From Paraburkholderia sp. SOS3 (GTDB lineage Bacteria; Pseudomonadota; Gammaproteobacteria; Burkholderiales; Burkholderiaceae): a stretch of 64,000 nucleotides of DNA. The notes under the pieces were generated by a model that ran no database searches, was not told the origin of the DNA, and saw only the letters and a program-made list of their open reading frames with translations. Shown one piece after another: positions 21,353 through 30,167 of the stretch; the stretch's first letter is position 1; each line of letters opens with the position of its first letter. The translations under genes were made by a program, and so were the position numbers. The DNA is taken from NCBI RefSeq assembly GCF_001922345.1, contig NZ_CP018812.1:124001-188000 (forward strand), read 5' to 3'.

Positions 21353-22146
21353 AGCGGACGTCATTTCCCATGCGTTTCCTGATTCAGCCGCTCTCGCGCT
21401 GCGTGACGAACCGGCTCAGCCTTTACGCCGCGCTTCTGTGCTTACCGTTACCGCACGCGGCGGCTGCACAGTGCGAGCGGTTCCCGGTTCAACCCGAACG
21501 CGTCCAGGTTATCGCCAACGACATGCTGATCGACGGCATTCCGACCACGGTTTTCGATCTGCAGTTCGCCGGTTCCGCCCACGACGTATCCGAAGCATTC
21601 CGCGCGTTCTGGACGCGCGAAGGCGTACCGGCGAAAGCGCGTCTCGAATCGTCGAGCCTGCTGCTCAGCGCGCTGGACGGACCCTGCCACTATGTGCTGC
21701 AGATCGCCCCCGTGCGCGAAGGTCCGCACGCAAAAGGCCTGATGAGCGTCATGCGTCTCGCCGGGGGCGATACGACGCACCACATCCCCGACGCGGCGAT
21801 ACCGCTGCCGCCAGACGCAACGCGCGTCTCGAACGTCGAAAGCCGCGATCCGGGACAGTCTGGCCGCACATCGATCGTGCGCGTTAGCGGCGATGCGGCA
21901 CACCAGGCGCGGCGTTATAGCGACATGCTCGCGGCGCAAGGCTGGAGCGCAATTGCGATCGCGCCCGCTTATGCCGTGAGCGGCACGTCGAACGGCGCCG
22001 ACGATGGCGCGATCGACGGTGCCCAGCAGGTTGCCGGTACCGCTATCGCGATGCAGCGCGGCAGCGACCGCATCGACGCCGTCTTCTCCGGCGGCAGCGG
22101 CAACGGCGCCACGCAAGCCGTCATTCACCTAACGAGGATTCGTTGA
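21349..22146 (+). CDS. Exported protein of unknown function in Tad locus
   Basis: A 265-residue protein beginning at the ATG that overlaps the stop of the preceding gene (ATGA). It has a signal-peptide-like start (hydrophobic stretch ending in PHAAAAQ, about residues 35-45; the second ATG at 21370 would give a more normal leader). The mature part has two possible half-domains and no motif I can name. Position between pseudopilin genes and cpaB suggests a periplasmic accessory factor of the machine, where RcpB/CpaD would sit in other Tad loci, but I see no clear sequence evidence for CpaD. Confidence 0.7.
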   Translation: MKRTSFPMRFLIQPLSRCVTNRLSLYAALLCLPLPHAAAAQCERFPVQPERVQVIANDMLIDGIPTTVFDLQFAGSAHDVSEAFRAFWTREGVPAKARLESSSLLLSALDGPCHYVLQIAPVREGPHAKGLMSVMRLAGGDTTHHIPDAAIPLPPDATRVSNVESRDPGQSGRTSIVRVSGDAAHQARRYSDMLAAQGWSAIAIAPAYAVSGTSNGADDGAIDGAQQVAGTAIAMQRGSDRIDAVFSGGSGNGATQAVIHLTRIR

Positions 22147-22147
22147 C

Positions 22148-22369
22148 ATGCAACGACACCATTGTTTCCGCGCAGACCGGCCCAGCCGTACCTGCCGCGC
22201 CGCGCTGCCCCGCCAGCAATACGGTCAGGCCGGCGCCGAGTATCTCGTGGTCGCGAGTGCACTCGTGCTCGCGCTGCTGTACGGCTCCGAACTGCCGCCG
22301 GTCGCCGCGCTGATCGCCGCGCTCAAATCGTGTTTCGGCGCGTACAGCTTCGCGCTCTCGCTTCCCTGA
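22148..22369 (+). CDS. Small prepilin-like protein
   Basis: A 73-residue protein with a long basic leader ending in G26, then QAGAEYLVVASALVLALLYG. Glu at +5 and Tyr at +6 follow the Flp rule. The mature part would be only about 47 residues, as in minor Flp pilins. It starts one base after the stop of the previous gene. It may be a second, minor pilin subunit. Confidence 0.75.
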   Translation: MQRHHCFRADRPSRTCRAALPRQQYGQAGAEYLVVASALVLALLYGSELPPVAALIAALKSCFGAYSFALSLP

Positions 22370-22394
22370 TGCACCTGCATCCATTCGATTCGTC

Positions 22395-23456
22395 ATGCTC
22401 AAGAAAATCAGATTTCGTTCGTTATTCGGCAACGCGTGGGTCGTGCTGTTCGTCGCGGTGTCGATTGCCGCGCTGTTAACTTTCTTCGTCTATCACTATC
22501 TGGCCGACCGCGAAGCGCGGCTCAAAGCCGAGATGTCCGGCAGGCGGACACGCGCCGGCGTGGCGGTGGTCGTACCGAATCGCGACGTGCCGGCCGGCAC
22601 GCCGCTCTCGAGCAGCGACTTCGTCTCGCGCGACATCGCACCCGACCTCGTCTATGACGACATGATTCGCGTCGCGGACTTCGACGCCTATCGCGCATCG
22701 AAGCTCGTGCGTCCCGTCCTGCATGGCCGCCCGTTGCGAACCGCCGATATCGACGCGTTGCGCGGACACGATTTCTCCGACATCCTGCCCGCCGGACAGC
22801 GGGCGCTCACGCTCGAGATCGACACGGTCAACTCGACTGCTTCGATGTTGCGGCCCGGTAATCGCGTTGACGTCTACTGGGTCGGCACGAGCCTCGATTC
22901 GGCAGCCGGCACGTCGCGTCAGCCCGACGAACGCAGGATCGTCCGGTTGCTGATGCCCGACGTGCTGATTCTCGCGACTGGGCAGGACGTGCGCACGCGC
23001 AGCGCCGACGGTCCGCAAGGCAGCGCCGACGGCGTCCGCGCGAACACGAACTACAGCACCGTCACCGTACAGGTGCCGTCGGTGGACGCGGCCCGACTTG
23101 TGCTCGCGCAGCGCGTCGGCACATTGCGTCTGATCTTGCGCAATAGCGGCGACAAGCAAACGGAATTGCCCGTCAAGCTAGCTGAAAGCGATCTGTTCCC
23201 CTCTGCGGCGGCGGCGCGCGACGCATCGCTCGTCGAAATCATTACGGGCGGCAGCGCGTCCGGTTCGACGACACGCGTGCCCGGCTCCGTTGTCGACGAA
23301 CGCGCGCCGGCGATTGCCTCGACGCCGCGCCTGCCCGTTGCCGATGCGCCGCCTTCCGAACCGGCCGCTGCGCCCGCGAGCCTCTATGACGAGGCCAACG
23401 CAATCGCCCGGCAGCTTCAGCAACACAACTCGCCCAACGCGCCGAATTCGAACTAA
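22395..23456 (+). CDS. cpaB: Pilus assembly protein CpaB/RcpC
   Basis: A 353-residue periplasmic protein with one N-terminal membrane segment (about 14-36), then a SAF domain (about 50-115, VVVPNRDVPAGTPLSSSDF) and the RcpC domain. The latter contains the typical ALTLEIDTVNS and LRPGNRVDVYW pattern. In Tad systems CpaB works with the outer-membrane secretin. The C-terminal 60 residues are Ala/Pro-rich. It lies 25 bases after the small pilin gene and directly ahead of the secretin gene, the standard Tad order. Confidence 0.9.
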   Translation: MLKKIRFRSLFGNAWVVLFVAVSIAALLTFFVYHYLADREARLKAEMSGRRTRAGVAVVVPNRDVPAGTPLSSSDFVSRDIAPDLVYDDMIRVADFDAYRASKLVRPVLHGRPLRTADIDALRGHDFSDILPAGQRALTLEIDTVNSTASMLRPGNRVDVYWVGTSLDSAAGTSRQPDERRIVRLLMPDVLILATGQDVRTRSADGPQGSADGVRANTNYSTVTVQVPSVDAARLVLAQRVGTLRLILRNSGDKQTELPVKLAESDLFPSAAAARDASLVEIITGGSASGSTTRVPGSVVDERAPAIASTPRLPVADAPPSEPAAAPASLYDEANAIARQLQQHNSPNAPNSN

Positions 23457-23484
23457 AGCACCCCACACACGCTTCGGATTTCAG

Positions 23485-25170
23485 ATGAAAGTAAGTCACT
23501 GCATTGCCGCCCGCCGTGCGACGTTGCGCCGCGCGTTCGTTCACCTCCTGCTCGCCACAACGTACGCACTGTCCGTGTGCGGCGCCGCGCATGCCGCGGT
23601 CGACCCGGCGCCTGCCGCCACGCGCGGTGTCGCGACCGATGCCCGACCTGCCGTCGGCGGCATGCTCGAGATGTATCGCGGCGAAGTGAGAATGCTCGAC
23701 GTGCCCGGCACGATCAAACGTATCGCGATCGGCAACGGGAAGCTGATCACCGCCAACGTCGTCGACGGCAAGCTCATGCTGCTTGGCGAAAACGCCGGGA
23801 TGACCTCGCTCGTCGTCTGGAACGGCAGCGGCGTCGCGCTGCAGGCTACCGTGCGCATCGCGAAAAGCGACGTGACCGCGACCGCGGCGCAGTTGCGCAG
23901 CGTACTGGCCGCCGTACCCGGGCTGCGCGTGCAGACGGTCGGGCCGAATATCGTGCTGGCGGGCGCCGTGCATCGCGATATGGCGCCTGTGGTCAAAGCC
24001 GCGATCGCCGACATGAACAACGTGATCGATACGACGACAATCGACGAAGGCGACGCGTTGAAAAAGACGGTCCACTTCAAGGTGCAGATCATGGAAATCA
24101 CGCGCACGGGGCAACGCGAGCTCGGCATTGCATGGGACAGCCAGTTCAACGGGCCGCAACTGACCGGTCAGGGGTTCGCGGGCAGCAGCGTACCCGGCGC
24201 GAACTTCTTTTTCGCCGGCCTCGCGAGCTCGCTGACCTCGCGCATCAACTTCGCGATCAACAAGGGCGACGCATACATTCTGGCCGCGCCTGAACTCAAC
24301 GCGAAAAGCGGCGGCACGGCGACGTTTCTGGCCGGCGGCGAAGTGCCGATTCCGAAGGCCGGTGCGCTCGGCACCACCGATGTCGATTACAAGCCTTATG
24401 GGATCAAGCTAAAAATCAAGCCCGTCGTCGACGCGAACAACATCATCTCGGCAAACGTGCAGACCGAGATCAGTCAGATCGACCCGTCGGTTTCATACGG
24501 CGGCTTCCCGGGATTTCTCACACGCAGTGCGACGTCGGACATTTCGCTGCGCGCGGGCGAAACGATTGCGATCTCGGGGCTCGTCAGCGCAGACGCACTC
24601 GATGCGTCCAACGGCATGCCGTTTCTCGCGCAGTTGCCGATCATCGGCCAGCTGTTTCGTTCGGACAGTTTCCGCTCGAAAAAAAGCGACCTCGTCATAT
24701 TCGTGACGCCGCTTATTTCGGACCCGACGCTCGCGCCGAACACCGATCTGCTCGCGCGCGCGGACAAGGGCGCGAGCCTCTATCGCGAGCACTTCGGCAA
24801 TCCGAGTCCGCTCGGCGATGCCGCGGAGCCGGCGCCAGCGCCAGCGGTACCCAACGGGCACGGCGACGGACAGGCGCCTCTATCGATCGTGCCTGGCGCG
24901 CCGGACGTTGCATCAGCGCCTGCACCGTTGACACGGATCGAAGAACCCGGAGCACGTCTGCCTACAGCAATAGTGGCCCCTGTAAAGCCCATAAACGAAA
25001 TCGCACTGCCGATAACGGGAGATGCGCAAACGGAAATCCATTCCGCCACGCGAATCGGCCTCGCTGAAGCGACGCTGATACGCAACGCGCAACTGCGTGC
25101 CTCCGACCTACCCGCGGCGTCCACCGCGTCGATGCTGATACCGGCCGCGCCGGCAAACGAAAGCCACTGA
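23485..25170 (+). CDS. cpaC: Outer-membrane secretin CpaC/RcpA
   Basis: A 561-residue secretin of the Tad/T2SS family. Signal peptide about 1-36 (ending GAAHAA), an N-terminal pilus-formation domain (about 50-120), a BON-like segment, and the secretin domain. The latter includes VPIPKAGALG, LKIKPVVD and LPIIGQLFRS with the closing DLVIFVTPL strand. The C-terminal 100 residues are Pro/Ala-rich and unlike the core. I start at ATG 23485; the frame continues upstream inside cpaB but with atypical sequence. It forms the outer-membrane channel for the pilus. Confidence 0.92.
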   Translation: MKVSHCIAARRATLRRAFVHLLLATTYALSVCGAAHAAVDPAPAATRGVATDARPAVGGMLEMYRGEVRMLDVPGTIKRIAIGNGKLITANVVDGKLMLLGENAGMTSLVVWNGSGVALQATVRIAKSDVTATAAQLRSVLAAVPGLRVQTVGPNIVLAGAVHRDMAPVVKAAIADMNNVIDTTTIDEGDALKKTVHFKVQIMEITRTGQRELGIAWDSQFNGPQLTGQGFAGSSVPGANFFFAGLASSLTSRINFAINKGDAYILAAPELNAKSGGTATFLAGGEVPIPKAGALGTTDVDYKPYGIKLKIKPVVDANNIISANVQTEISQIDPSVSYGGFPGFLTRSATSDISLRAGETIAISGLVSADALDASNGMPFLAQLPIIGQLFRSDSFRSKKSDLVIFVTPLISDPTLAPNTDLLARADKGASLYREHFGNPSPLGDAAEPAPAPAVPNGHGDGQAPLSIVPGAPDVASAPAPLTRIEEPGARLPTAIVAPVKPINEIALPITGDAQTEIHSATRIGLAEATLIRNAQLRASDLPAASTASMLIPAAPANESH

Positions 25171-25191
25171 GCGATTTCACGGAGCCCAATC

Positions 25192-27219
25192 ATGCTGAAG
25201 CTGCAGATCCATACGCGAAACGCCCCGGTGCGGACGATCGAAATCGAACACAGCTGCACGATCGGCAAGCGTCCCGACTGTGACGTGATCGTCAAAGGCA
25301 TACTGATCGGCAAGGTCCATGCACGCCTCGTGCGCGAATACCATGCGTGGTATCTCGAGGACCACGGCGGGATTGTCGCCACGCTCGTCAATGGGTCGCC
25401 GGTGGTCCGCTATGGTCCGCTCAGCGAGACGGACCAGATCGAAATCGGCTCGACCGTGATCAGAATCGGTTCCGCCACGCGGACGTCGACACCCGCTTGC
25501 GCGGTCCGTGCGCAGCCGGCTGCAAGCAAACCGCTCGCCCAAGCCGATGCAACGCACGCGGATGCGCCGGCTCCGTTCGCTGCCGACCATCCGCAAGCGA
25601 CCGTGCATGCACCGGCAAGGCCCGCTGTCGCGCCGGCGCAGGCTGATATGCGCGCGCTCCCGACTCGCGGCCCGATGGCGGGTGAGGCGGGCGACGCGTC
25701 GCATGTGGGCAGTACGGCGCGTGAAGCGGCAGAGGCATCGATCACCGAATTCGCACGCAGACCGCCATCATATGGAACGCGCGTTCCCCGTGCTTTTGCC
25801 TTTCCGGCGCCGCCGCTGGAAGCACCGCACGAACCGGTCTTGCCGCAACCGGCTATCACGCGCATCGGTGCGGCGGCACCCTCGTCCCGTGCCGAGCCTT
25901 CCGCTGCACAGCCCCCCGACGCAACCGCCCTCGCGTCGATCAACAGCGCAGCCGGCGTCGAACTGCGCAAGCTCGCTCATATGAAAGTGATCGCGGCGCT
26001 CGATCTTCGGCGTCTGAATGTGTCGCGGATGGCCGACGAAGAGTTGCGCACCACGGTCGGCGACGCACTCGATGAAATTCTCGCGAACGACCTGGCATTT
26101 CGTCGCAGCGATATCGATGTCAGAACGCTCAGAAAAAGCGTCTTCGACGAAATCATCGGGCTCGGCCCGCTCGAGGAACTGCTTGCCGACCCGGGCATCA
26201 GCGAGATCATGGTCAATTGCCACGATGAGATCTTCGTCGAACAGAACGGGCGCCTCGCCCGCTCGCCCGTGATCTTCACCGACGACCGGGCGGTGCTCGG
26301 CGCGATCGAACGGATCGTCGCACCGATCGGCCGGCGTATCGACGAAAGCTCGCCAATGGTCGACGCGCGGCTCAAGGACGGCTCGCGCGTCAACGCCGTC
26401 ATCCCGCCGCTCGCACTGAAAGGACCCAGCATCACGATCCGCAAGTTCTCGCGCCGCACGCTGACCGGCGCCGATCTGATCGCATTCGGGTCGATGTCGG
26501 CGGATATGCTCGAATTCCTGCAGACCGCCGTGCGCCAGCGCGCGAACATCGTGATTTCGGGCGGCACCGGTTCGGGAAAGACCACGCTGCTCAACGTACT
26601 GTCCGGCTATATTCCGGATGACGAACGGATCGTCACCGTCGAAGACGCGGCGGAACTGCAGCTCTCGCAGCCCAATCTTGTTTCGCTTGAAGCACGCCCT
26701 GCGAACATGGAAGGCAAAGGCGCGATCCCGATCCGCGACCTCGTGAGGAACTGTCTGCGGATGCGGCCCGACCGGATTGTCGTCGGCGAATGCCGCGGCG
26801 GCGAAGCGCTCGACATGCTGCAAGCCATGAACACCGGCCACGACGGCTCGCTCACCACCGCGCATGCGAACTCGCCGCGCGACTGCATTGCGCGCCTCGA
26901 AGTGATGACGCTGATGGCAGGCCTCGACCTTCCCGTGCAGGCGATTCGCGAACAGGTCTGTTCGGCCGTCGACATCATCGTCCAGCAATCGCGCTTTTCG
27001 TGCGGTTCGCGGCGCGTGACGCACATCACGGAAGTCAGCGGCATGGAATCGGGCGTGATCCAGCTGCAGGACGTGTTCGTGTTTCGCGAAGCGGGCTTCG
27101 GCGAGGATGGCCGGATTCAAGGCGATTTTGTGCCGACCGCGTACATACCCGACTTCTATCAGGACCTGTTGCGCCGAAGCATCGCTGTGAACACAGACAT
27201 CTTCACGCGCAACGAATGA
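25192..27219 (+). CDS. cpaF: FHA domain fused to CpaF/TadA secretion ATPase
   Basis: A 675-residue traffic ATPase. Residues about 15-90 form an FHA phosphothreonine-binding domain (IGKRPDCDV, KVHARLVREYHAWYLED, LVNGSPV). A variable Ala/Pro-rich linker follows (100-255). The CpaF core (265-640) has Walker A GGTGSGKTTLLN with Lys463, the Asp box ILANDL and the Walker B region DRIVVGECRGGEALDML with an Asn/His pair in TGHDGSLTTAHAN. Typical CpaF proteins are about 450 residues, so the FHA fusion is an addition. It powers pilus assembly or secretion at the inner membrane with TadB and TadC, which follow directly. Confidence 0.93.
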   Translation: MLKLQIHTRNAPVRTIEIEHSCTIGKRPDCDVIVKGILIGKVHARLVREYHAWYLEDHGGIVATLVNGSPVVRYGPLSETDQIEIGSTVIRIGSATRTSTPACAVRAQPAASKPLAQADATHADAPAPFAADHPQATVHAPARPAVAPAQADMRALPTRGPMAGEAGDASHVGSTAREAAEASITEFARRPPSYGTRVPRAFAFPAPPLEAPHEPVLPQPAITRIGAAAPSSRAEPSAAQPPDATALASINSAAGVELRKLAHMKVIAALDLRRLNVSRMADEELRTTVGDALDEILANDLAFRRSDIDVRTLRKSVFDEIIGLGPLEELLADPGISEIMVNCHDEIFVEQNGRLARSPVIFTDDRAVLGAIERIVAPIGRRIDESSPMVDARLKDGSRVNAVIPPLALKGPSITIRKFSRRTLTGADLIAFGSMSADMLEFLQTAVRQRANIVISGGTGSGKTTLLNVLSGYIPDDERIVTVEDAAELQLSQPNLVSLEARPANMEGKGAIPIRDLVRNCLRMRPDRIVVGECRGGEALDMLQAMNTGHDGSLTTAHANSPRDCIARLEVMTLMAGLDLPVQAIREQVCSAVDIIVQQSRFSCGSRRVTHITEVSGMESGVIQLQDVFVFREAGFGEDGRIQGDFVPTAYIPDFYQDLLRRSIAVNTDIFTRNE

Positions 27220-27229
27220 AGGAATCGCT

Positions 27230-28078
27230 ATGAACCTGATGGTCATTCTCGCGATGACGTTCGCCGGTACCCTCGCTTCGATCTGGCTGCTCGCGCGTGC
27301 CGGCAGTACCGCGCTCGCGCAGCGCACGCAAAGCGTCGCGCGCGATGTCGAACAGTCGCTCGCGGACGCATTCGTATTCGTGAACCGCCAGCGCGTCGTC
27401 GGATGGACCTTGCTTGCAATGCTGCTGTTGCCCTGCCTCGCATTCGTGCTGAGCGGCAGCGCGATCGTTGCGCTGGCAATGCTGCCGGCCGCGCTGACGG
27501 TTCCGCGACGCTACCTCAAATGGATGCGGAACAGACGCTTCGCCACGCTCGAACGCCAGTTGCCCGATGCGCTGCTGATGCTGGCGGGCGCGCTGCGCGC
27601 CGGTGCGAGCTTTCCGATCGCGCTCGAAAGCACGGTCGCGGAAACCAGCGCGCCGATTTCGCAGGAACTCGAACTGCTGATGCGCGAAATCCGGCTCGGC
27701 ATCGACCTCGACATCGCGATGCGCAACATCGAAGCGCGCATTCCCGTGCCCGACTTCCTGATGGTCACCGCCGCCGTCACCATTACGCGCGAAGTGGGCG
27801 GCAATCTCGCCGAAGCGCTCGAATCGGTCGCAAGAACACTGCAACAGAAGCTGCAAATGGAAGGCAAGATCAGGGCCCTCACGTCGCAAGGCCGTATGCA
27901 AGGCATCGTGATGACCTGTCTGCCGCTCTTTCTGATGGCGGTGCTGCGTTTTATGGAGCCGGTCGCCATGGCTCCGCTTTTCAGCGAGCCGATTGGATGG
28001 GGCACGCTCGCCGTGATCGCCGTGATGGAATTCCTCGGCTACCAGGCGATTTCCCGTATCACTCGCATCGACGTGTAA
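27230..28078 (+). CDS. tadB: Tad platform protein TadB
   Basis: A 282-residue inner-membrane platform protein with a GspF/T2SSF domain (about 110-240). It has hydrophobic segments near the N-terminus (1-20, 60-95) and two at the C-terminus. Family features visible are QLPDALLMLAGALRAGASF and REVGGNLAEALESVA. It starts 10 bases after cpaF and precedes tadC by 3 bases, the usual ATPase-TadB-TadC order. Confidence 0.9.
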   Translation: MNLMVILAMTFAGTLASIWLLARAGSTALAQRTQSVARDVEQSLADAFVFVNRQRVVGWTLLAMLLLPCLAFVLSGSAIVALAMLPAALTVPRRYLKWMRNRRFATLERQLPDALLMLAGALRAGASFPIALESTVAETSAPISQELELLMREIRLGIDLDIAMRNIEARIPVPDFLMVTAAVTITREVGGNLAEALESVARTLQQKLQMEGKIRALTSQGRMQGIVMTCLPLFLMAVLRFMEPVAMAPLFSEPIGWGTLAVIAVMEFLGYQAISRITRIDV

Positions 28079-28081
28079 ATC

Positions 28082-28960
28082 ATGCTCGTCATTTCGATCA
28101 TCGCCGGCGCGGGCATCACGCTGGCCAGTTTTCTTCTGCTGCGCTCGTTTCGCCATCTGGCGGGCGCGGTGCCGCACGAAGATCGTGCGTGGCTCGATCC
28201 GCTGCCGCCATTGCTCAGAGTCGTCTGGCCGCTCGTGAACTTCGTTGCGCACCACGGGGCGCCGCACTTCAGCGCAGCACTTGTCGAGCGCACTGAAATG
28301 CAATTGCGCCTGACGTCGCTGTCGTTTCTGATGAACGCCCGGCAATTCATTGCGATGTCGCTGATCTCGGCCTGCAGCGCGGCGCTCGGCGGCTCGTTGC
28401 TGGCCGCCGCGGCCGACCTGCTCTGCTGGTGGATGCCTGCCGTCCTCGCCTTGCTCGGGTACGGTTATCCGCGTCTATGGATGCGCGAAGTGCGGCGGCG
28501 GCATATCGCCAGGATTCAGCGCCATCTGCCGGTCTATCTCGACTTCCTGACGTTGGCCGTGGAAGCCGGGCTCAACATCAACGGCGCACTGCATAAGGCG
28601 GTCGAGAAAGGTCCTGATGGCGCATTGCGCCGCGAGCTGGAACACGTGCTGCGCGATCTGAAATCGGGTTTGAGCCGTACCGATGCACTGCGGCGCTTCG
28701 ACGAGCGTCAGCGCATCAAGGAAGTCTCGAACCTCGTTGGTGCGATCGTGCAGGCGGAGCGCATGGGTTCGGGCCTTGCAAAGACGCTGCGGTTCCAGTC
28801 CGAGCAGCGTCGTGCCGAGCGCTTCCAGCGTGCCGAAAAGCAGGCGATGGAAGCGCCCGTCAAACTCGTGTTCCCGCTGCTGGTCTTTATTTTTCCGGTC
28901 ACGTTTATCGTCCTCGGCTTTCCGATTGCGATGAAGTTCATTCAGGAGGGCCTGCTTTGA
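28082..28960 (+). CDS. tadC: Tad platform protein TadC
   Basis: A 292-residue inner-membrane protein with GspF/T2SSF domain, the partner of TadB. Segments include HLPVYLDFLTLAVEAGLNI and IVQAERMGSGLAKTL, with a C-terminal double membrane span (LVFIFPVTFIVLGF). The 3' end contains a strong ribosome site (aggaggg, 28944-28950) for the next gene. Confidence 0.9.
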   Translation: MLVISIIAGAGITLASFLLLRSFRHLAGAVPHEDRAWLDPLPPLLRVVWPLVNFVAHHGAPHFSAALVERTEMQLRLTSLSFLMNARQFIAMSLISACSAALGGSLLAAAADLLCWWMPAVLALLGYGYPRLWMREVRRRHIARIQRHLPVYLDFLTLAVEAGLNINGALHKAVEKGPDGALRRELEHVLRDLKSGLSRTDALRRFDERQRIKEVSNLVGAIVQAERMGSGLAKTLRFQSEQRRAERFQRAEKQAMEAPVKLVFPLLVFIFPVTFIVLGFPIAMKFIQEGLL

Positions 28961-29316
28961 GATCCATGAAAAGTTCTTTTCTGACGATCGATGGGCACGC
29001 TTGCGGCATTCGCGTCTCGACCGCTGCGTCGATGCGCGACCGCATGCGCGGACTGCTTGGTCACAAGCGCCTTGCCACCGACGAAGCGCTGCTGCTCGTG
29101 CCTTGCCGCTCGGTCCATACATTCGGCATGGGATTTCCGATCGACGTGCTGTTCATCGACCGGCAGTGGCACGTCGTGGCCATTCATCGGTGCGTGCCCC
29201 AGGCTCGTATGCTGTTTTGCCTGGGCGCGAAGCGCACGCTCGAGATGTCGGCCGGCATGGCGGACGTGCTATCGATCAAAACCGGCAGCTGCATTGGCCT
29301 CGAGGTTTACGCATGA
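28957..29316 (+). CDS. DUF192-family protein
   Basis: A 119-residue DUF192 protein (FGMGFPIDVLFID is the family core). Function unknown; such proteins are usually exported, but this one lacks a signal peptide. I favour the TTG start at 28957: it overlaps the tadC stop (TTGA) and lies 6-7 bases from an AGGAGGG ribosome site, whereas the ATG at 28966 would be 15 bases away. It overlaps the next gene by 4 bases. DUF192 genes also occur in other Tad loci. Confidence 0.85.
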   Translation: MRSMKSSFLTIDGHACGIRVSTAASMRDRMRGLLGHKRLATDEALLLVPCRSVHTFGMGFPIDVLFIDRQWHVVAIHRCVPQARMLFCLGAKRTLEMSAGMADVLSIKTGSCIGLEVYA

Positions 29317-30167
29317 ACCGGTGCAAGGTGCGCCCGGCGACGCTGCGCAACACACAGCGGGAATCGCGTTCGTTGCGCGCGCAACAGGGGCAGGCGATCA
29401 GCGAATTCGTCGTCATCGCGCCGCTGCTGCTCTTTTTCTGTTTTGCAACGGTGCAGTTCGTGCTGCTGTACCAGGCGAAGGCGACGCTCGATGTCGCGAC
29501 GCTCGAAGCCGTGCGGGCCGGCGCCGTTTCGCATGGCTCGATGGCCGCGATGCAAGACGGCCTCGCTCGAGGCCTCGCCCCTCTCTATGCACGCCGCGCC
29601 GACGGCGACGGCATGCAAGCCGCGCTGCAGCACGCGCAAATCGATGCGGCCCGGTTCAGTTCGATCACGATCGTGAACCCCACGCGCGAAATGAGCTCGG
29701 ACTTCGCACGACCTCGCTTCTACCCGGCGGAGGGCGTGAGCCACGTCGAGATTCCGAACGACACGCTGATGTATCGCAATCCGTCGCCCGGCATGCGCTC
29801 GCACGTCGGCATTCAGGATGCGAACCTGCTCAAGATTCGCGTGCATTACTGCTATGACTTATATGTGCCGCTCGTCAACAAGGTGCTGTACTACGCCGTC
29901 AACGTGATCGGCAACGTCGCGCCGAACGGTCTCTTCGCGCGCGAGCCCGCCGACGCGGAAGGCGACGCTTTCGGTGCGCCACGGCGGCCCGATACGCTCT
30001 GTCGAATCCGGCTCGCCGACGGTATCGAGACGAGCCGTTGGCCGCTTGCGCTCGAATCGGAAGCCATCGTGCGCATGCAATCGCCATTTCGCGCCGAGGC
30101 TGCGCACGACACCGATTTGTCGGCGCGGCCAGCGGACGCCGTCGCGCCGTCGCGCACGCGCAGATGA
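29313..30167 (+). CDS. TadE-like pseudopilin, second copy
   Basis: A 284-residue pseudopilin. The leader ends at G26, followed by QAISEFVVIAPLLLFFCFATVQF with Glu at +5, the TadE signature. The C-terminal domain of about 230 residues contains several aromatic and Cys positions (VHYCYDLYVPLVNK) and is not recognised further. It overlaps DUF192 upstream and the transglycosylase downstream by 4 bases each. Confidence 0.82.
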   Translation: MNRCKVRPATLRNTQRESRSLRAQQGQAISEFVVIAPLLLFFCFATVQFVLLYQAKATLDVATLEAVRAGAVSHGSMAAMQDGLARGLAPLYARRADGDGMQAALQHAQIDAARFSSITIVNPTREMSSDFARPRFYPAEGVSHVEIPNDTLMYRNPSPGMRSHVGIQDANLLKIRVHYCYDLYVPLVNKVLYYAVNVIGNVAPNGLFAREPADAEGDAFGAPRRPDTLCRIRLADGIETSRWPLALESEAIVRMQSPFRAEAAHDTDLSARPADAVAPSRTRR

